Shown here: piece after piece, positions 39,710 through 52,556 of the stretch | How positions within the stretch are numbered: the first letter of the stretch is position 1 | Layout: every line of letters begins with the position of its first letter | Assembly: GCA_947650365.1 (NCBI GenBank) | Contig: CANTAL010000099.1 | Location: 186,001 to 250,000, forward strand | Origin: Chamaelirium japonicum | Taxonomy: Eukaryota > Streptophyta > Magnoliopsida > Liliales > Melanthiaceae | Length of the DNA: 64,000 nucleotides | Reading direction: 5' to 3' | Made by a program: the position numbers and the translations under genes | The notes under the pieces: model-generated | Database searches by the model: none | What the model saw: only the letters and a program-made list of their open reading frames with translations | Told to the model about the DNA's origin: nothing

Positions 39710-42700
39710 GAATCCATTCTATTTCATTCGTACGATCCATTCTAATTCATTCGCACAATCCATTCTAATTCATTCATACGATCCATTCTAATTCATTCGT
39801 ACGATCCATTCTAATTCATTCGTACGATCCATTCTAATTCATTCGCACAATCTATTCTAATTCATTTGTACGATCCATTCTAATTCATTCGCACGATCCA
39901 TTCTAATTCATTCATACGATCCATTCTAATTCATTCGTACGATCCATTCTTACTCATTCGTACGATCCATTCTAATTCATTTGCACGAAGGTATCCATTC
40001 TAATTCATTCGTACTATCCATTCTAATACCTTCGCACGATCCATTCTAATTCTTTCGTACGATCTATTCTAATTCATTCGTACGATCCATTCTAATTCAT
40101 TCGTACGATCCATTCTAATTCCTTCGTATGATCCATTCTAATTCATTCGTACGGTATGATTCATTCTAATTCATTCGTACGATTCATTCTAATTCAATCC
40201 ATTCTAATTCATTCGTACGATCCATTCTAATTCATTCGTACGATCCATTCTAATTCATTCGTACGATTCATTCTAATTCAATCCATTCTAATTCATTCGT
40301 ACGATCCATTCTTACTCATTCGTACGATCCATTCTAATTCATTCGCACGAATGAATCCATTCTAATTCATTCGTATGATCCATTCTAATTCATTCGCATG
40401 AATGTATCCATTCTAATTCATTCGTATGATCCATTCTATCTCATTCGTACAATCCATTCTATTTCATTCGCACGATCCATTCTAATTCATTCGCACGATC
40501 CATTCTAATTCATTCGCATGATCTATTCTAATTCATTCGTACGATCGATTCTAATTCATTCATACGATCCATTCTAATTCATTCGCACGAATGTATCCAT
40601 TCTAATTCATTCGTATGATCCATTCTAATTCATTCGCACAATCTATTCTAATTCATTCATACGATCCATTCTAATTTATTCGCACGATCCATTCTAATTC
40701 ATTCATACGATCCATTCTAATTCATTCATATGATCCATTCTAATTCATTCGCACGATCCATTCTTACTCATTCGTACGATCCATTCTAATTCATTCGCAC
40801 GATCCATTCTAATTCAATAATACGATCCATTCTAATTCATTCTCACGATCCATTCTAATTCATTCACACTCATAGGATTCATTCGCACGATCCATTCTAA
40901 TTCATTCATACGATCCATTCTAATTCATTCGTACGATCCATTCTAATTCATTCGTACGATCCATTCTAATTCATTCGCACAATCTATTCTAATTCATTTG
41001 TACGATCCATTCTAATTCATTCGCACGATCCATTCTAATTCATTCATACGATCCATTCTATTTCATTCGTACGATCCATTTTTACTCATTCGTATGATCC
41101 ATTCTAATTCATTTGCACGAAGGTATCCATTCTAATTCATTCATACTATCCATTCTAATTCCTTCGTACGATCCATTCTAATTCCTTCGTACGATCCATT
41201 CTAATTCATTCGTACGATCCATTCTAATTCATTCGTACAATCCATTCTAATTCTTTCGTACGATCCATTCTAATTCATTCGCACGAATCTATCCATTCTA
41301 ATTCATTCGTACGATCCATTCTAATTCATTCGCACGATCTATTCTAATTCATTAATATGATCCAATCTAATTCATTCATACGATCTATTCTAATTCATTC
41401 GCACGAATATATCCTTTCTAATTCATTCGTACGATCCATTCTAATTCATTCGCACAATCTATTCTAATTCATTAGTACGATCCATTCAAATTCATTCGTA
41501 CGATCCATTCTAATTCATTAGCACGATCCAAATTCATTTATCCGTACGATCTATTCTATTTCATTCGTACGATCCATTCTTATCGCACGATCCATTCTAA
41601 TTCATTCGCACGATCCATTCTCCATTCTAATTCCTTCGTACGATCCATTCTAATTCCTTCGTATCCATTCTAATTCACTCATACGATCCATTCTAATTCA
41701 TTCATACGATCCATTCAAATTCATTCGCATGAATGTATCCATTCTAATTCATTCGTACGATCCATTCTAATTCATTCGCACAATCTATTCTAATTCATTC
41801 ATACGATCCATCCTAATTCATTCGCACGAATGTATCCATTCTAATTCATTTGTACAATCCATTCTATTTCATTCGTACGATCCATTCTTACTCATTCGTA
41901 CGATCCATTCGTATCCATTCTAATTCATTCGTACGATCTATTCTAATTCATTCGTACGATCCATTCTAATTCATTAATATGATCCAATCTAATTCATTCA
42001 TACGATTCATTCTAATTCATTCGTACAATCCATTCTAATTCATTCGCACGATCCATTCTAATTCATTCGTACGATCCATTCTAATTCATTCGTACGATCC
42101 ATTCTAATTCATTCGCACGATCCATTCTAATTCATTCGCACGAATGTATCCATTCTAATTCATTCGTATGATCCATTATAATTCATTCACACGATCCATT
42201 CTAATTCATTCATACAATCCATTCTATTTCATTCGTATGATCCATTCTTACTCATTCGTACGATCCATTCTAATTCATTTGCACGAAGGTATCCATTCTA
42301 ATTCATTCGTACTATCCATTCTAATTCCTTCGTACGATCCATTCTAATTCCTTCGTACGATCCATTCTAATTCATTCGTATGATCCATTCTAATTCATTC
42401 GTACGATCCATTCTAATTCCTTTGTACGATCCATTCAAATTCATTCGCACGAATCTATCCATTCTAATTCATTCGTACGATCCATTCTAATTCATTCGCA
42501 CGATCCATTCTAATTCATTAATACGATCCAATCTAATTCATTCATACGATCTATTCTAATTCATTCGCACGAATATATCCTTTCTAATTCATTCGTACAA
42601 TCCATTCTAATTCATTCGCACAATCTATTCTAATTCATTAGTACGATCCATTCTAATTCATTCGTACGATCCATTCTAATTCATTAGCACGATCCAAATT

Positions 42701-42749
42701 CATTTATCCGTACGATCTATTCTATTTCATTCGTACGATCCATTCTAAT
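39710..42749 (-). repeat. R block, 3.0 kb, longest in the window
   Basis: Alpha module at the left (39710; marker 39980, 270 bp; GGTATGATTC 40153, 443 bp). It contains two copies of a ~540-bp series 1166 bp apart and the irregular truncated units in reverse (ATTCATTTATCCGTACG, CTTATCGCACG) near 41530-41650. It ends at a CTAATTGAATTAG join. Confidence 0.9.
41040..42746 (-). repeat. 1166-bp spaced direct duplication
   Basis: Three landmarks keep the same offset: TTTGCACGA at about 41112 and 42278, GCACGAATAT at 41401 and 42567, GATCCAAATTC at 41525 and 42691. Matching parts are about 41040-41580 and 42206-42746. The copies differ by point changes but by no insertion or deletion between these landmarks. 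Confidence 0.87.
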
Positions 42750-43306
42750 TGAATTAGAATGGATTGAATTAGAATGAATCGTACGAATGAATTAGAATGG
42801 ATCGTACGAATGAATTAGAATGGATTGAATTAGAATGAATCGTACGAATGAATTAGAATGAATCATACCATACGAATGAATTAGAATGGATCATACGAAG
42901 GAATTAGAATGGATCGTACGAATGAATTAGAATGGATCATACGAATGAATTAGAATGGATCGTACGAAGGAATTAGAATGGATCGTACGATGGAATTAGA
43001 ATGGATAGTACGAATGAATTAGAATGGATACCTTCATGCAAATGAATTAGAATGGATCGTGCGAATGAATTAGAAAGGATACATTCGTGCGAATGAATTA
43101 CAATGGATCATATGAGTGTGAATGAATTAGAATGGATCGTGCGAATGAATTAGAATGGATCGTATTAATGAATTAGAATGAATCGTGCGAATGAATTAGA
43201 ATGGATCGTACGAATGAGTAAGAATGGATCGTCGATGAATTAGAATGGATTGTACGAATGAATTAGAATGGATCGTACGAATGAATTAGAATGGATACAT
43301 TCGTGC
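42750..43306 (+). repeat. F block, 0.56 kb
   Basis: Begins with GATTGAATTAG short units and the GAATCATACC marker (CATACCATACG near 42864), and ends at a class A dyad (43307). Confidence 0.86.
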
Positions 43307-44180
43307 GAATCCATTCAATTTCATTCGTACGATCCATTCTAATTCATTCGCACGATCCATTCTAATTCATTCATATGATCCATTCTAATTCATTCGTACG
43401 ATCCATTCTAATTCATTCGTACGATCCATTCTAATTCATTCGCACAATCTATTCTAATTCATTCGTACGATCCATTCTAATTCATTCGCACGATCCATTC
43501 TAATTCATTCATACGATCCATTCTATTTCATTCGTACGATCCATTCTCACTCATTCGTACGATCCATTCTAATTCATTTGCACGAAGGTATCCATTCTAA
43601 TTCATTCGTGATATCCATTCTAATTCCTTCGTACGATCCATTATAATTCCTTCGTACGATCCATTCTAATTCATTCGTATGATCCATTCTAATTCCTTCG
43701 TATGATCCATTCTAATTCATTCGTACGATTCATTCTAATTCAATCCATTCTAATTCATTCGTACGATCCATTCTAATTCATTCGTACGATCCATTCTAAT
43801 TCATTCGTACGATTCATTCTAATTCAATCCATTCTAATTCATTCGTACGATCCATCCTTACTCATTCGTACGATCCATTCTAATTCATTCGCACGAATGA
43901 ATCCATTCTAATTCATTCGTATGATCCATTCTAATTCATTCGCATGAATGTATCCATTCTAATTCATTCGTACGATCCGTTCTATCTCATTCGTACAATC
44001 CATTCTATTTCATTCATACGATCCATTCTAAATCATTCGCACGATCCATTCTAATTCATTCGCATGATCCATTCTAATTCATTCGTACGATCGATTCTAA
44101 TTCATTCATACGATCCATTCTAATTCATTCGCACGAATGTATCCATTCTAATTCATTCCTACGGTCCATTCTAATTCATT
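43307..44180 (-). repeat. R block, 0.87 kb
   Basis: Alpha module at the left (43307; TTTGCACGAAGG at 43577, 270 bp). The GGTATGATTC landmark is missing because a unit-sized piece is absent near 43725. It ends in a perfect palindrome centred at 44180/44181 with 16-bp arms. Confidence 0.88.
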
Positions 44181-44830
44181 AATGAATTAGAATGGATACA
44201 TTCATGCGAATGAATTAGAATGGATCATACGAATGAATTAGAATGGATTCATTCGTGTGAATGAATTAGAATGGATCGTACGAATGAGTAAGAATGGATC
44301 GTACGAATGAATTAGAATGGATTGAATTAGAATGAATCATACGAATGAATTAGAATGGATCGTACGAATGAATTAGAATGGATTGAATTAGAATGAATCG
44401 TACGAATGAATTAGAATGAATCATACCGTGCGAATGAATTAGAGTGGATCATACGAAGGAATTAGAATGGATCGTACGAATGAATTAGAATAGATCGTAT
44501 GAATGAATTAGAATGGATCGTACGAAGGAATTAGAATGGATAGTACGAATTAATTAGAATGGATACCTTCGTGTAAATGAATTAGAATGGATCGTACGAA
44601 TGAATAAGAATGGATCGTACGAATGAAATAGAATGGATCGTATGAATGAATTAGAATGGATCGTACGAATGAATTAGAATGGATCGTACGAATGAATTAG
44701 AATGAATCGTACGAATGAATTAGAATGAATCATACCGTACGAATGAATTAGAATGGATCATACGAAGGAATTAGAATGGATCGTACGAAGGAATTAGAAT
44801 GGATCGTACGAATGAAATAGAATGGATTCG
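44181..44830 (+). repeat. F block, 0.65 kb
   Basis: Two GAATCATACC markers (about 44420 and 44730) show a partial internal duplication. It ends at a class A variant (GAATATATCC) at 44825. Confidence 0.86.
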
Positions 44831-45222
44831 CACGAATATATCCATTCTAATTCATTCGTACGATCCATTTTAATTCATTCATACGATCCAATCTAATTCA
44901 TTCATACGACCCATTCTAATTCATTCGCACGAATGTATCCATTCTAATTCATTCGCACGATCCATTCTAATTCATTCATACAATCCATTCTAATTCATTC
45001 GTACGATCCATTCTAATTCATTCGCACAATCTATTCTAATTCATTCATACGATCCATTCTAATTTGTTTGTACGACCCTTTCTAATTCCTTCGTACGATC
45101 CATTCTATTTCATTCGTATGACCCATTCTAATTCATAAGTACGATCCATTCTAATTCATTCAAACGATCCATTCTAATTCATTCGTACGATCCATTCCAA
45201 TTCATTCGCACGATCCATTCTA
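44831..45222 (-). repeat. R block, 0.39 kb
   Basis: Contains ATAAGTACGATCC and ATTCAAACGATCC variants also found near 37400 and 55280. It ends at CATTCTAATGAATTAG. Confidence 0.86.
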
Positions 45223-45404
45223 ATGAATTAGAATGGATCGTATTAATGAATTAGAATGGATCGTGCGAATGAATTAGAATGGATCGTACGAATGAGTAAG
45301 AATGGATCGTGCGAATGAATTAGTATGGATCATATGAATGAATTAGAATGGATCGTATGAATGAATTAGAATCGATCGTACGAATGAATTAGAATGGATC
45401 ATGC

Positions 45405-47320
45405 GAATGAATTAGAATGGATCGTGCGAATGAATTAGAATGGATCGTACGAATGAAATAGAATGGATTGTATGAATGAGATAGAATGGATCGTACGAAT
45501 GAATTAGAATGAATACATTCATGAGAATGAATTAGAATGGATCATACGAATGAATTGAATGGATTCATTCGTGCGAATAAATTAGAATGGATCCTATGAA
45601 TGAATTAGAATGGATCGTATGAATGAATTAGAATGGATCGTACGAAGGAATTAGAATGGATTGTATGAATGAATTAGAATAGATCGTATGAATGAATTAG
45701 AATGGATCTTACGAATGAATTAGAATGGATCGTATGAATTAGAATGGATCGTACGAAGGAATTAGAATGGATCGTATGAATGAATTAGATTGGATCGTAT
45801 TAATGAATTTGAATGGATCGTATGAATGAATTAGATTGGATCGTATGAATGAATTAGAATGGATCTTGCGAATGAATTAGAATGGATCGTACGAATGAAA
45901 TAGAATGGATTGTATGAATGAATTAGAATAGATCGTGCTAATGAATTAGAATGGATCGTACGAATGAATTAGAATGGATCATATGAATGTATTAGAATGG
46001 ATCGTATAAATGAATTAGAATGGATCGTGCGAATAAATTAGAATGGATCATATGAATGAATTAGAATGGATCGTATGAAAGAATTAGAATGGATCGTACG
46101 AATGAATTAGAATGGATCGTACGAATGAATTAGAATGGATCGTGAATTAGAATGGATCGTACGAATGAATTAGAATGGATCTTGCGAATGAATTAGAATG
46201 GATCGTGCGAATGAATTAGAATGGATCGTACGAATGAATTAGAATGGATCGTACGAATGAATTAGAATGGATCGTACGAATGAATTAGAATGGATCGTAC
46301 GAATGAATTGGAATGGATCGTGCGAATGAATTAGAATGGATCGTACGAATGAATTAGAATGGATCGTATGAATGAATTAGAATGGATCGTGCAAATGAAT
46401 TAGAATGGATCGTGCGAATAAATTAGAATGGATCGTACGAATGAATTAGAATGGATCGTACTAATGAATTAGAATAGATTGTGCGAATGAATTAGAATGG
46501 ATCGTACGAATGAATTAGAAAGGATATATTCGTGCGAATGAATTAGAATAGATCGTATGAATGAATTAGATTGGATCGTATTAATGAATTAGAATGGATC
46601 GTGCGAATGAATTAGAATGGATCGTACGAATGAATTAGAATGGATAGATTCGTGCGAATGAATTTGAATGGATCGTGCGAATGAATTAGAATGGATCGTA
46701 CGAATGAAATAGACTGGATTGTATGAATGAGATAGAATGGATCGTACGAATGAATTAGAATAGATACATTCATGAGAATGAATTAGAATGGATCATACGA
46801 ATGAATTAGAATGGATTCATTCGTGCGAATAAATTAGAATGGATCGTATGAATGAATTAGAATGGATCGTATGAATGAATTAGAATGGATCGTACGAAGG
46901 AATTAGAATGGATTGTATGAATGAATTAGAATAGATCGTATGAATGAATTAGAATGGATCTTACGAATGAATTAGAATGGATCGTATGAATTAGAATGGA
47001 TCGTACGAAGGAATTAGAATGGATCGTATGAATGAATTAGATTGGATCGTATTAATGAATTTGAATGGATCGTATGAATGAATTAGATTGGATCGTATGA
47101 ATGAATTAGAATGGATCTTGCGAATGAATTAGAATGGATCGTACGAATGAAATAGAATGGATTGTTTGAATGAATTAGAATAGATCGTGCGAATGAATTA
47201 GAATGGATCGTACGAATGAATTAGAATGGATCATATGAATGAATTAGAATGGATCATGCGAATAAATTAGAATGGATCATATGAATGAATTAGAAAGGAT
47301 CGTATGAATGAATTAGAATG
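45405..47320 (+). repeat. 1252-bp spaced direct duplication
   Basis: TATGAATGAG at 45471 and 46722 (offset 1251) and GGATCTTGCG at 45861 and 47113 (offset 1252). The one-base change in offset comes from a missing A in the first copy (GAATTGAATGG near 45555). Both copies end with the partial unit GATCGTGAATTAG (46140 and 47370). Confidence 0.87.
46209..46300 (+). repeat. Reference run of four consensus units
   Basis: Four consecutive identical 23-bp units (46209-46231, 46232-46254, 46255-46277, 46278-46300). They define the consensus used here: GAATG at positions 1-5, AATTAG at 6-11, AATGG at 12-16, ATCGTAC at 17-23. There are two CpGs per unit (ATCG and the TAC/GAA boundary), a GATC site and CGTACG across each boundary. 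Most other units differ by one or two bases, chiefly at these CpGs. Confidence 0.95.
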
Positions 47321-47562
47321 GATCGTACGAATGAATTAGAATGGATCGTACGAAGGAATTAGAATGGATCGTGAATTAGAATGGATCGTACGAATGAATT
47401 AGAATGGATACATTCGTGCGAATGAATTAGAATGGATCATATGAATGAATTAGAATGGATCGTTTGAGTGAATGCGAATGGATCGTGCGAATGAATTAGA
47501 ATGGATTGTACGAATGAATTAGAATGGATCGTACGAATGAATTAGAATGGATACATTCGTGC

Positions 47563-47934
47563 GAATCCATTCTATTTCATTCGTACAATCCATTCTAATT
47601 CATTCGCACGATCCATTCTAATTCATTCATACGATCCATTCTAATTCATTCGTACGATCCATTCTAATTCATTCGCACAATCTATTCTAATTCATTCGTA
47701 CGATCCATTCTAATTCATTCGCACGATCTATTCTTATTCATTCATACGATCCATTCTATTTCATTCGTACGATCCATTCTTACTCATTCGTACGATCCAT
47801 TCTAATTCATTTGCACGAAGGTATCCATTCTAATTCCTTCGTACGATCCATTCTAATTCCTTCATACGATCCATTCTAATTCATTCGTACGATCCATTCT
47901 AATTCCTTCGTACGATCCATTCTAATTCATTCGT
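47563..47934 (-). repeat. R block, 0.37 kb (short alpha module)
   Basis: Class A at 47563 and TTTGCACGAAGG at 47810, 247 bp, exactly one unit shorter than the 270-bp form. Confidence 0.87.
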
Positions 47935-48489
47935 ACGAAGGAATTAGAATGGATCGTGCGAATGAATTAAAATGGATCGTATGAATGAAATAGAATGGAT
48001 CGTATGAATTAGAATGGATCGTACGAATGAAATAGAATGGATCGTGCGAATGAATTAGAATAGATTGTGCGAATGGATTAGAATGGATCATACGATTGAG
48101 TAAGAATGGATTGTACGAATGAAATAGAATAGATCGTACGAATGAATTAGAATGGATCATGCTAATGAATTAGAATTGATCGTACGAATGAATTAGAATA
48201 GATTGTGCGAATGAATTAGAATGGATCGTGCGAATGAATTAGAATGGATCGTGCGAATGAATTAGAATGGATCGTACGAATGAATTAGAATTGATTGTGC
48301 GAATGAATTAGAATGGATCGTACGAATGAATTAGAATGGATCGTACGAATGAATTAGAATGGATCGTATGAATGAATTAGAATGGATCGTGCAAATGAAT
48401 TAGAATGGATCGTACGAATGAATTAGAATAGATTGTGCGAATGAATTAGAATGGATCGTACGAATGAATTAGAATGGATACATTTGTGC
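47935..48489 (+). repeat. F block, 0.56 kb
   Basis: Stop-poor series at 47927-48160 in F orientation, then regular units to a class A dyad (48490). Confidence 0.86.
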
Positions 48490-49219
48490 GAATCCATTCT
48501 ATTTCATTCGTACGATCCATTCTAATTCATTCGCACGATCCATTCTAATTCATTCATACGATCCATTCTAATTCATTCGTACGATCCATTCTAATTCATT
48601 CATACGATCCATTCTAATTCATTTGTACGATCCATTCTAATTCATTCGTACGATCCATTCTAATTCATTCGCACAATCTATTCTAATTCATTCGCACGAA
48701 TGTAACCATTGTAATTCATTCGTACGATCCATTCTAATTCATCGCACAATCTATTCTAATTCATTCGTACGATCCATTCTAATTCATTCACACGATCCAT
48801 TCTAATTCATTCGTACGATCCATTCTAATTCATTCGTACGATCCATTCTAATTCATTCGTACGATCCATTCTAATTCATTCGCACAATCTATTCTAATTC
48901 ATTCGTATGATCCATTCTAATTCATTCGCACGATCCATTCTAATTCATTCATACGATCCATTCTATTTCATTCGTACGATCCATTCTTACTCATTCGTAT
49001 GATCCATTATAATTCATTTGCACGAAGGTATCCATTCTAATTCATTCGTACTATCCATTCTAATTCCTTCGTACGATCCATTCTAATTCCTTCGTACGAT
49101 CCATTCTAATTCATTCGTACGATCCATTCTAATTCATTCGTACGATCCATTCTAATTCATTCGTACGATCTATTCTAATTCCTTCGTATGATCCATTCTA
49201 ATTTATTCGTACGGTATGA
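48490..49219 (-). repeat. R block, 0.73 kb
   Basis: Opens with class A, but TTTGCACGAAGG lies at 49017, 527 bp away. The extra length consists of further R units similar to those at the left, an internal expansion. It ends inside GGTATGATGAATTAG, where the marker GGTATGATTC of other copies is interrupted by the orientation switch. Confidence 0.87.
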
Positions 49220-49900
49220 TGAATTAGAATGGATCGTACGAATGAATTAGAATGGATTGAATTAGAATGAATCGTACGAATGAATTAGAATGAATCATAC
49301 CGTACGAATGAATTAGAATGGATCGTTCGAATGAATTAGAATAGATTGTGTGAATGAATTAGAATGGATCGTACGAATAAATTAGAATGGATCGTGCGAA
49401 TAAATTAGAATGGATCGTATAAATGAATTAGAATGGATCGTGCGAATGAATTAGAATGGATCGTATGAATGAAATAGAATGGATCGTATGAATTAGAATG
49501 GATTGTACGAATGAATTAGAATGGATCGTGCATCGTACGAATGAATTAGAATGGATCATATTAATGAATTAGAATGGATCGTACGAATGAATTAGAATGG
49601 ATCGTGCGAATGAATTAAAATGGATCGTATGAATGAAATAGAATGGATCGTATGAATTAGAATGGATCGTACGAATGAAATAGAATGGATCGTACGAATG
49701 AATTAGAATAGATTGTGCGAATGGATTAGAATGGATCATACGATTGAGTAAGAATAGATTGTACGAATGCAATAGAATAGATCGTACGAATGAATTAGAA
49801 TGGATCGTATGAATGAATTAGAATAGATCGTACGAATGAATTAAAATGGATCGTATAAATGAATTAGATTGGATCGTATTAATGAATTAGAATGGATCGT
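49220..49900 (+). repeat. F block, 0.68 kb
   Basis: Includes a disrupted unit CGTGCATCGTACG near 49530 and the stop-poor series at 49569-49772. It ends at the near-perfect palindrome centred at 49900/49901. Confidence 0.87.
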
Positions 49901-49940
49901 ACGATCCATTCTAATTCATTTATACGATCCAATCTAATTC
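49861..49940. repeat. 80-bp near-perfect palindrome
   Basis: The 40-bp arms 49861-49900 and 49901-49940 are reverse complements with one mismatch (ATTAATG against ATAAATG). The centre is GGATCGT then ACGATCC. It is one of the four F-to-R switches that do not use class A, B or C. Confidence 0.92.
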
Positions 49941-50600
49941 ATTCATACAATCCATTCTAATTCATTTGCACGAATTTATCCATTCTAATTCATTCGTACG
50001 ATCCATTCTAATTCATTCGCACAATCTATTCTAATTCATTCGTACGATCCATTCTAATTCATTCGTACGATCCATTCTAATTCATAAGTACGATCCATTC
50101 TATTTCATTCGTACGATCCATTCTAATTCATTCATACGATCCTTTCTAATTCCTTCGTACGAATGAATTAGAATGGATTGCATGAATAAATTAGAATAGA
50201 TCGTACGAATGAATTAGAATGGATCGTACGAAATGTATCCATTCTAATTCATTCATACGATCCATTCTAATTCATTCGTATGATCAATTCTTACTCATTC
50301 GTACGATCCAATCTAATTCATTCATACGATCCATTCTACGATCCATTCTAATTCATTCGTACGTTCCATTCTAATTCATCAGCACGATCAATGCTAATTC
50401 ATTCGTACGATCTATTCTAATTCATTCGTACAATCCATTCTATTTCATTCGTACGATCCATTTTTACTCATTCGTATGATCCATTCTAATTCATTCGCAT
50501 GAATGTATCCATTCTAATTCATTCGTTCGATCCATTCTATTTCATTCGTACGATCCATTCTAATTCATTCGCACGATCCATTCTAATTCATGCATACGAT
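49901..50600. repeat. R-F-R short blocks
   Basis: R 49901-50160, F about 50161-50231 (three units), R 50232-50600. The F-to-R join at 50231 is CGTACGAAATGTATCC, unclassified. The right R block shares CACGATCAATGC with 33.05 kb. Confidence 0.84.
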
Positions 50601-51163
50601 GAGTAAGAATGGATCGTACGAATGAATTAGAATGTATTGAATTAGAATGAATCGTACGAATGAATTAGAATGGATCGTACGAATGAATTAGAATGGATTG
50701 AATTAGAATGAATCGTACGAATGAATTAGAATGAATCATACCGTACGAATGAATTAGAATGGATCATACGAAGGAATTAGAATGGATTGTACGAATGAAT
50801 TAGAATGGATCGTACGAATGAATTAGAATGCATCGTACGAAGGAATTAGAATGGATAGTACGAATGAATTAGAATGGATACCTTCGTGCAAATGAATTAG
50901 AATGGATCGTACGAATGAGTAAGAATGGATCGTACGAATGAAATAGAATGGATCGTATGAATGAATTAGAATGGATCGTGCGAATGAATTAGAATAGATC
51001 GTACGAATGAATTAGAATAGATTGTGCGAATGAATTAGAATGGATTGTACGAATGAATTAGAATGGATCGCACGAATGAATTAGAATGGATCGTATGAAT
51101 GAATTAGAATGGATCGTGCGAATGAATTAGAATGGATCGTACGAATGAAATAGAATGGATTCG
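50601..51163 (+). repeat. F block, 0.56 kb (alpha module at right)
   Basis: Marker CAAA ends at 50892 and class A GGATTC ends at 51162, 270 bp. Confidence 0.88.
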
Positions 51164-52032
51164 CACGAATGTATCCATTCTAATTCATTCGTACCATCCA
51201 TTCTAATTCATTCGTACAATCCATTCTAATTCATTCGCACGATCCATTCGCATTCACTCAAACGATCCATTCTAATTCATTCATATGATCCATTCTAATT
51301 CATTCGCACGAATGTATCCATTCTAATTCATTCGTACGATCCATTCTAATTCATTTGTACGAATGTATCCACTCTAATTCATTCATACGATCCATTCTAA
51401 TTCATTCGCACGAATGTATCCATTCCAATTCATTCGTACGATCCATTCTAATTCATTCGCACAATCTATTCTAATTCATTCGTACGATCAATTCTAATTC
51501 ATTAGCATGATCCATTCTAATTCATTCGTACGATCTATTCTATTTCATTCGTACAATCCATTCTTACTCAATCGTATGATCCATTCTAATCCATTCGCAC
51601 AATCTATTCTAATTCATTCGTACGATCCATTCTAATTCATACGATCCAGTCTATTTCATTCATACGATCCATTTTAATTCATACGCACGATCCATTCTAA
51701 TTCATTCATACGATCCATTCTAATTCATTCGTACGATCCATTCTAATTTCTTCGTATGATCTATTCTAATTCCTTCGTACGATCCATTCTAATTCCTTCG
51801 TACAATCTATTCAAATTCATTCGCACGAATCTATCCATTCTAATTCATTCGTAAGATACATTCTAATTCATTCGCACAATCCATTCTAATTCATTAATAC
51901 GATTCAATCTAATTCATTCATACGATCTATTCTAATTCATTCGCACGAATATATCCTTTCTAATTCATTTGTACGATCCATTCTAATTCATTCGCACAAT
52001 CTATTCTAATTCATTAGTACGATCTATTCTAA
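51164..52032 (-). repeat. R block, 0.87 kb
   Basis: Starts at class A, with CACTCAAACG near 51256 and a series matching 11837-12331 and 63356-64000. It ends at a CTAATTAG palindrome centred at 52032/52033. Confidence 0.88.
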
Positions 52033-52556
52033 TTAGAATAGATTGTATGAATTAGAATGGATCGTATGAATGAATTAGAATAGATTGTATGAATGAATTA
52101 GAATGGATCGTATGAATGAATTAGATCGTGCGAATGAATTAGAATGGATCGTATGAATGAATTAGAATGGATCGTATGCATGAATTAGAATGGATCGTGC
52201 GAATGAATTAAAATGGATCGTACGAATGAATTAGAATGGATCGAACGAATGAATTAGAATGGATACGTTCATGCAAAAGAATTAGAATGGATTGTATGAA
52301 TGAATTAGAATGGATCGTGCGAATGAATTAGAATGGATCGTACGAATGAATTAGAATGGATACATTCGTGCGAAAGAATTAGAATAGATCGTATGAATGA
52401 ATTAGAATGGATCGTATGAATGAAATAGAATGGATCGTACGAATGAATTAGAATGGATCGTGCGAATGAATTAGAATAGATCGTACGAATGAATTAGAAT
52501 GGATCGTACGAAGGAATTAGAATGGATCGTACGAATGAATTAGAAAGGATACATTC
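52033..52556 (+). repeat. F block, 0.52 kb
   Basis: Third dispersed copy of the GTATGCATG / GTGCAAAAGAATTAG series. It ends at a class B dyad (GAATTC at 52557). Confidence 0.87.

Larger units (their letters stand above)
45223..47562 (+). repeat. F block, 2.3 kb
   Basis: Built largely from two copies of a ~680-bp series about 1252 bp apart, with the most regular consensus units of the window (46209-46300) between them. It ends at the class A dyad at 47563. Confidence 0.9.

Noticed and set aside
46209-46300. CENP-B box in the unit
   Set aside because: ATTCGTACGATCC on the R strand shares TTCG, the central A and the next C with the CENP-B box, but lacks the CGGG end. Partial likeness in a short unit is expected by chance.
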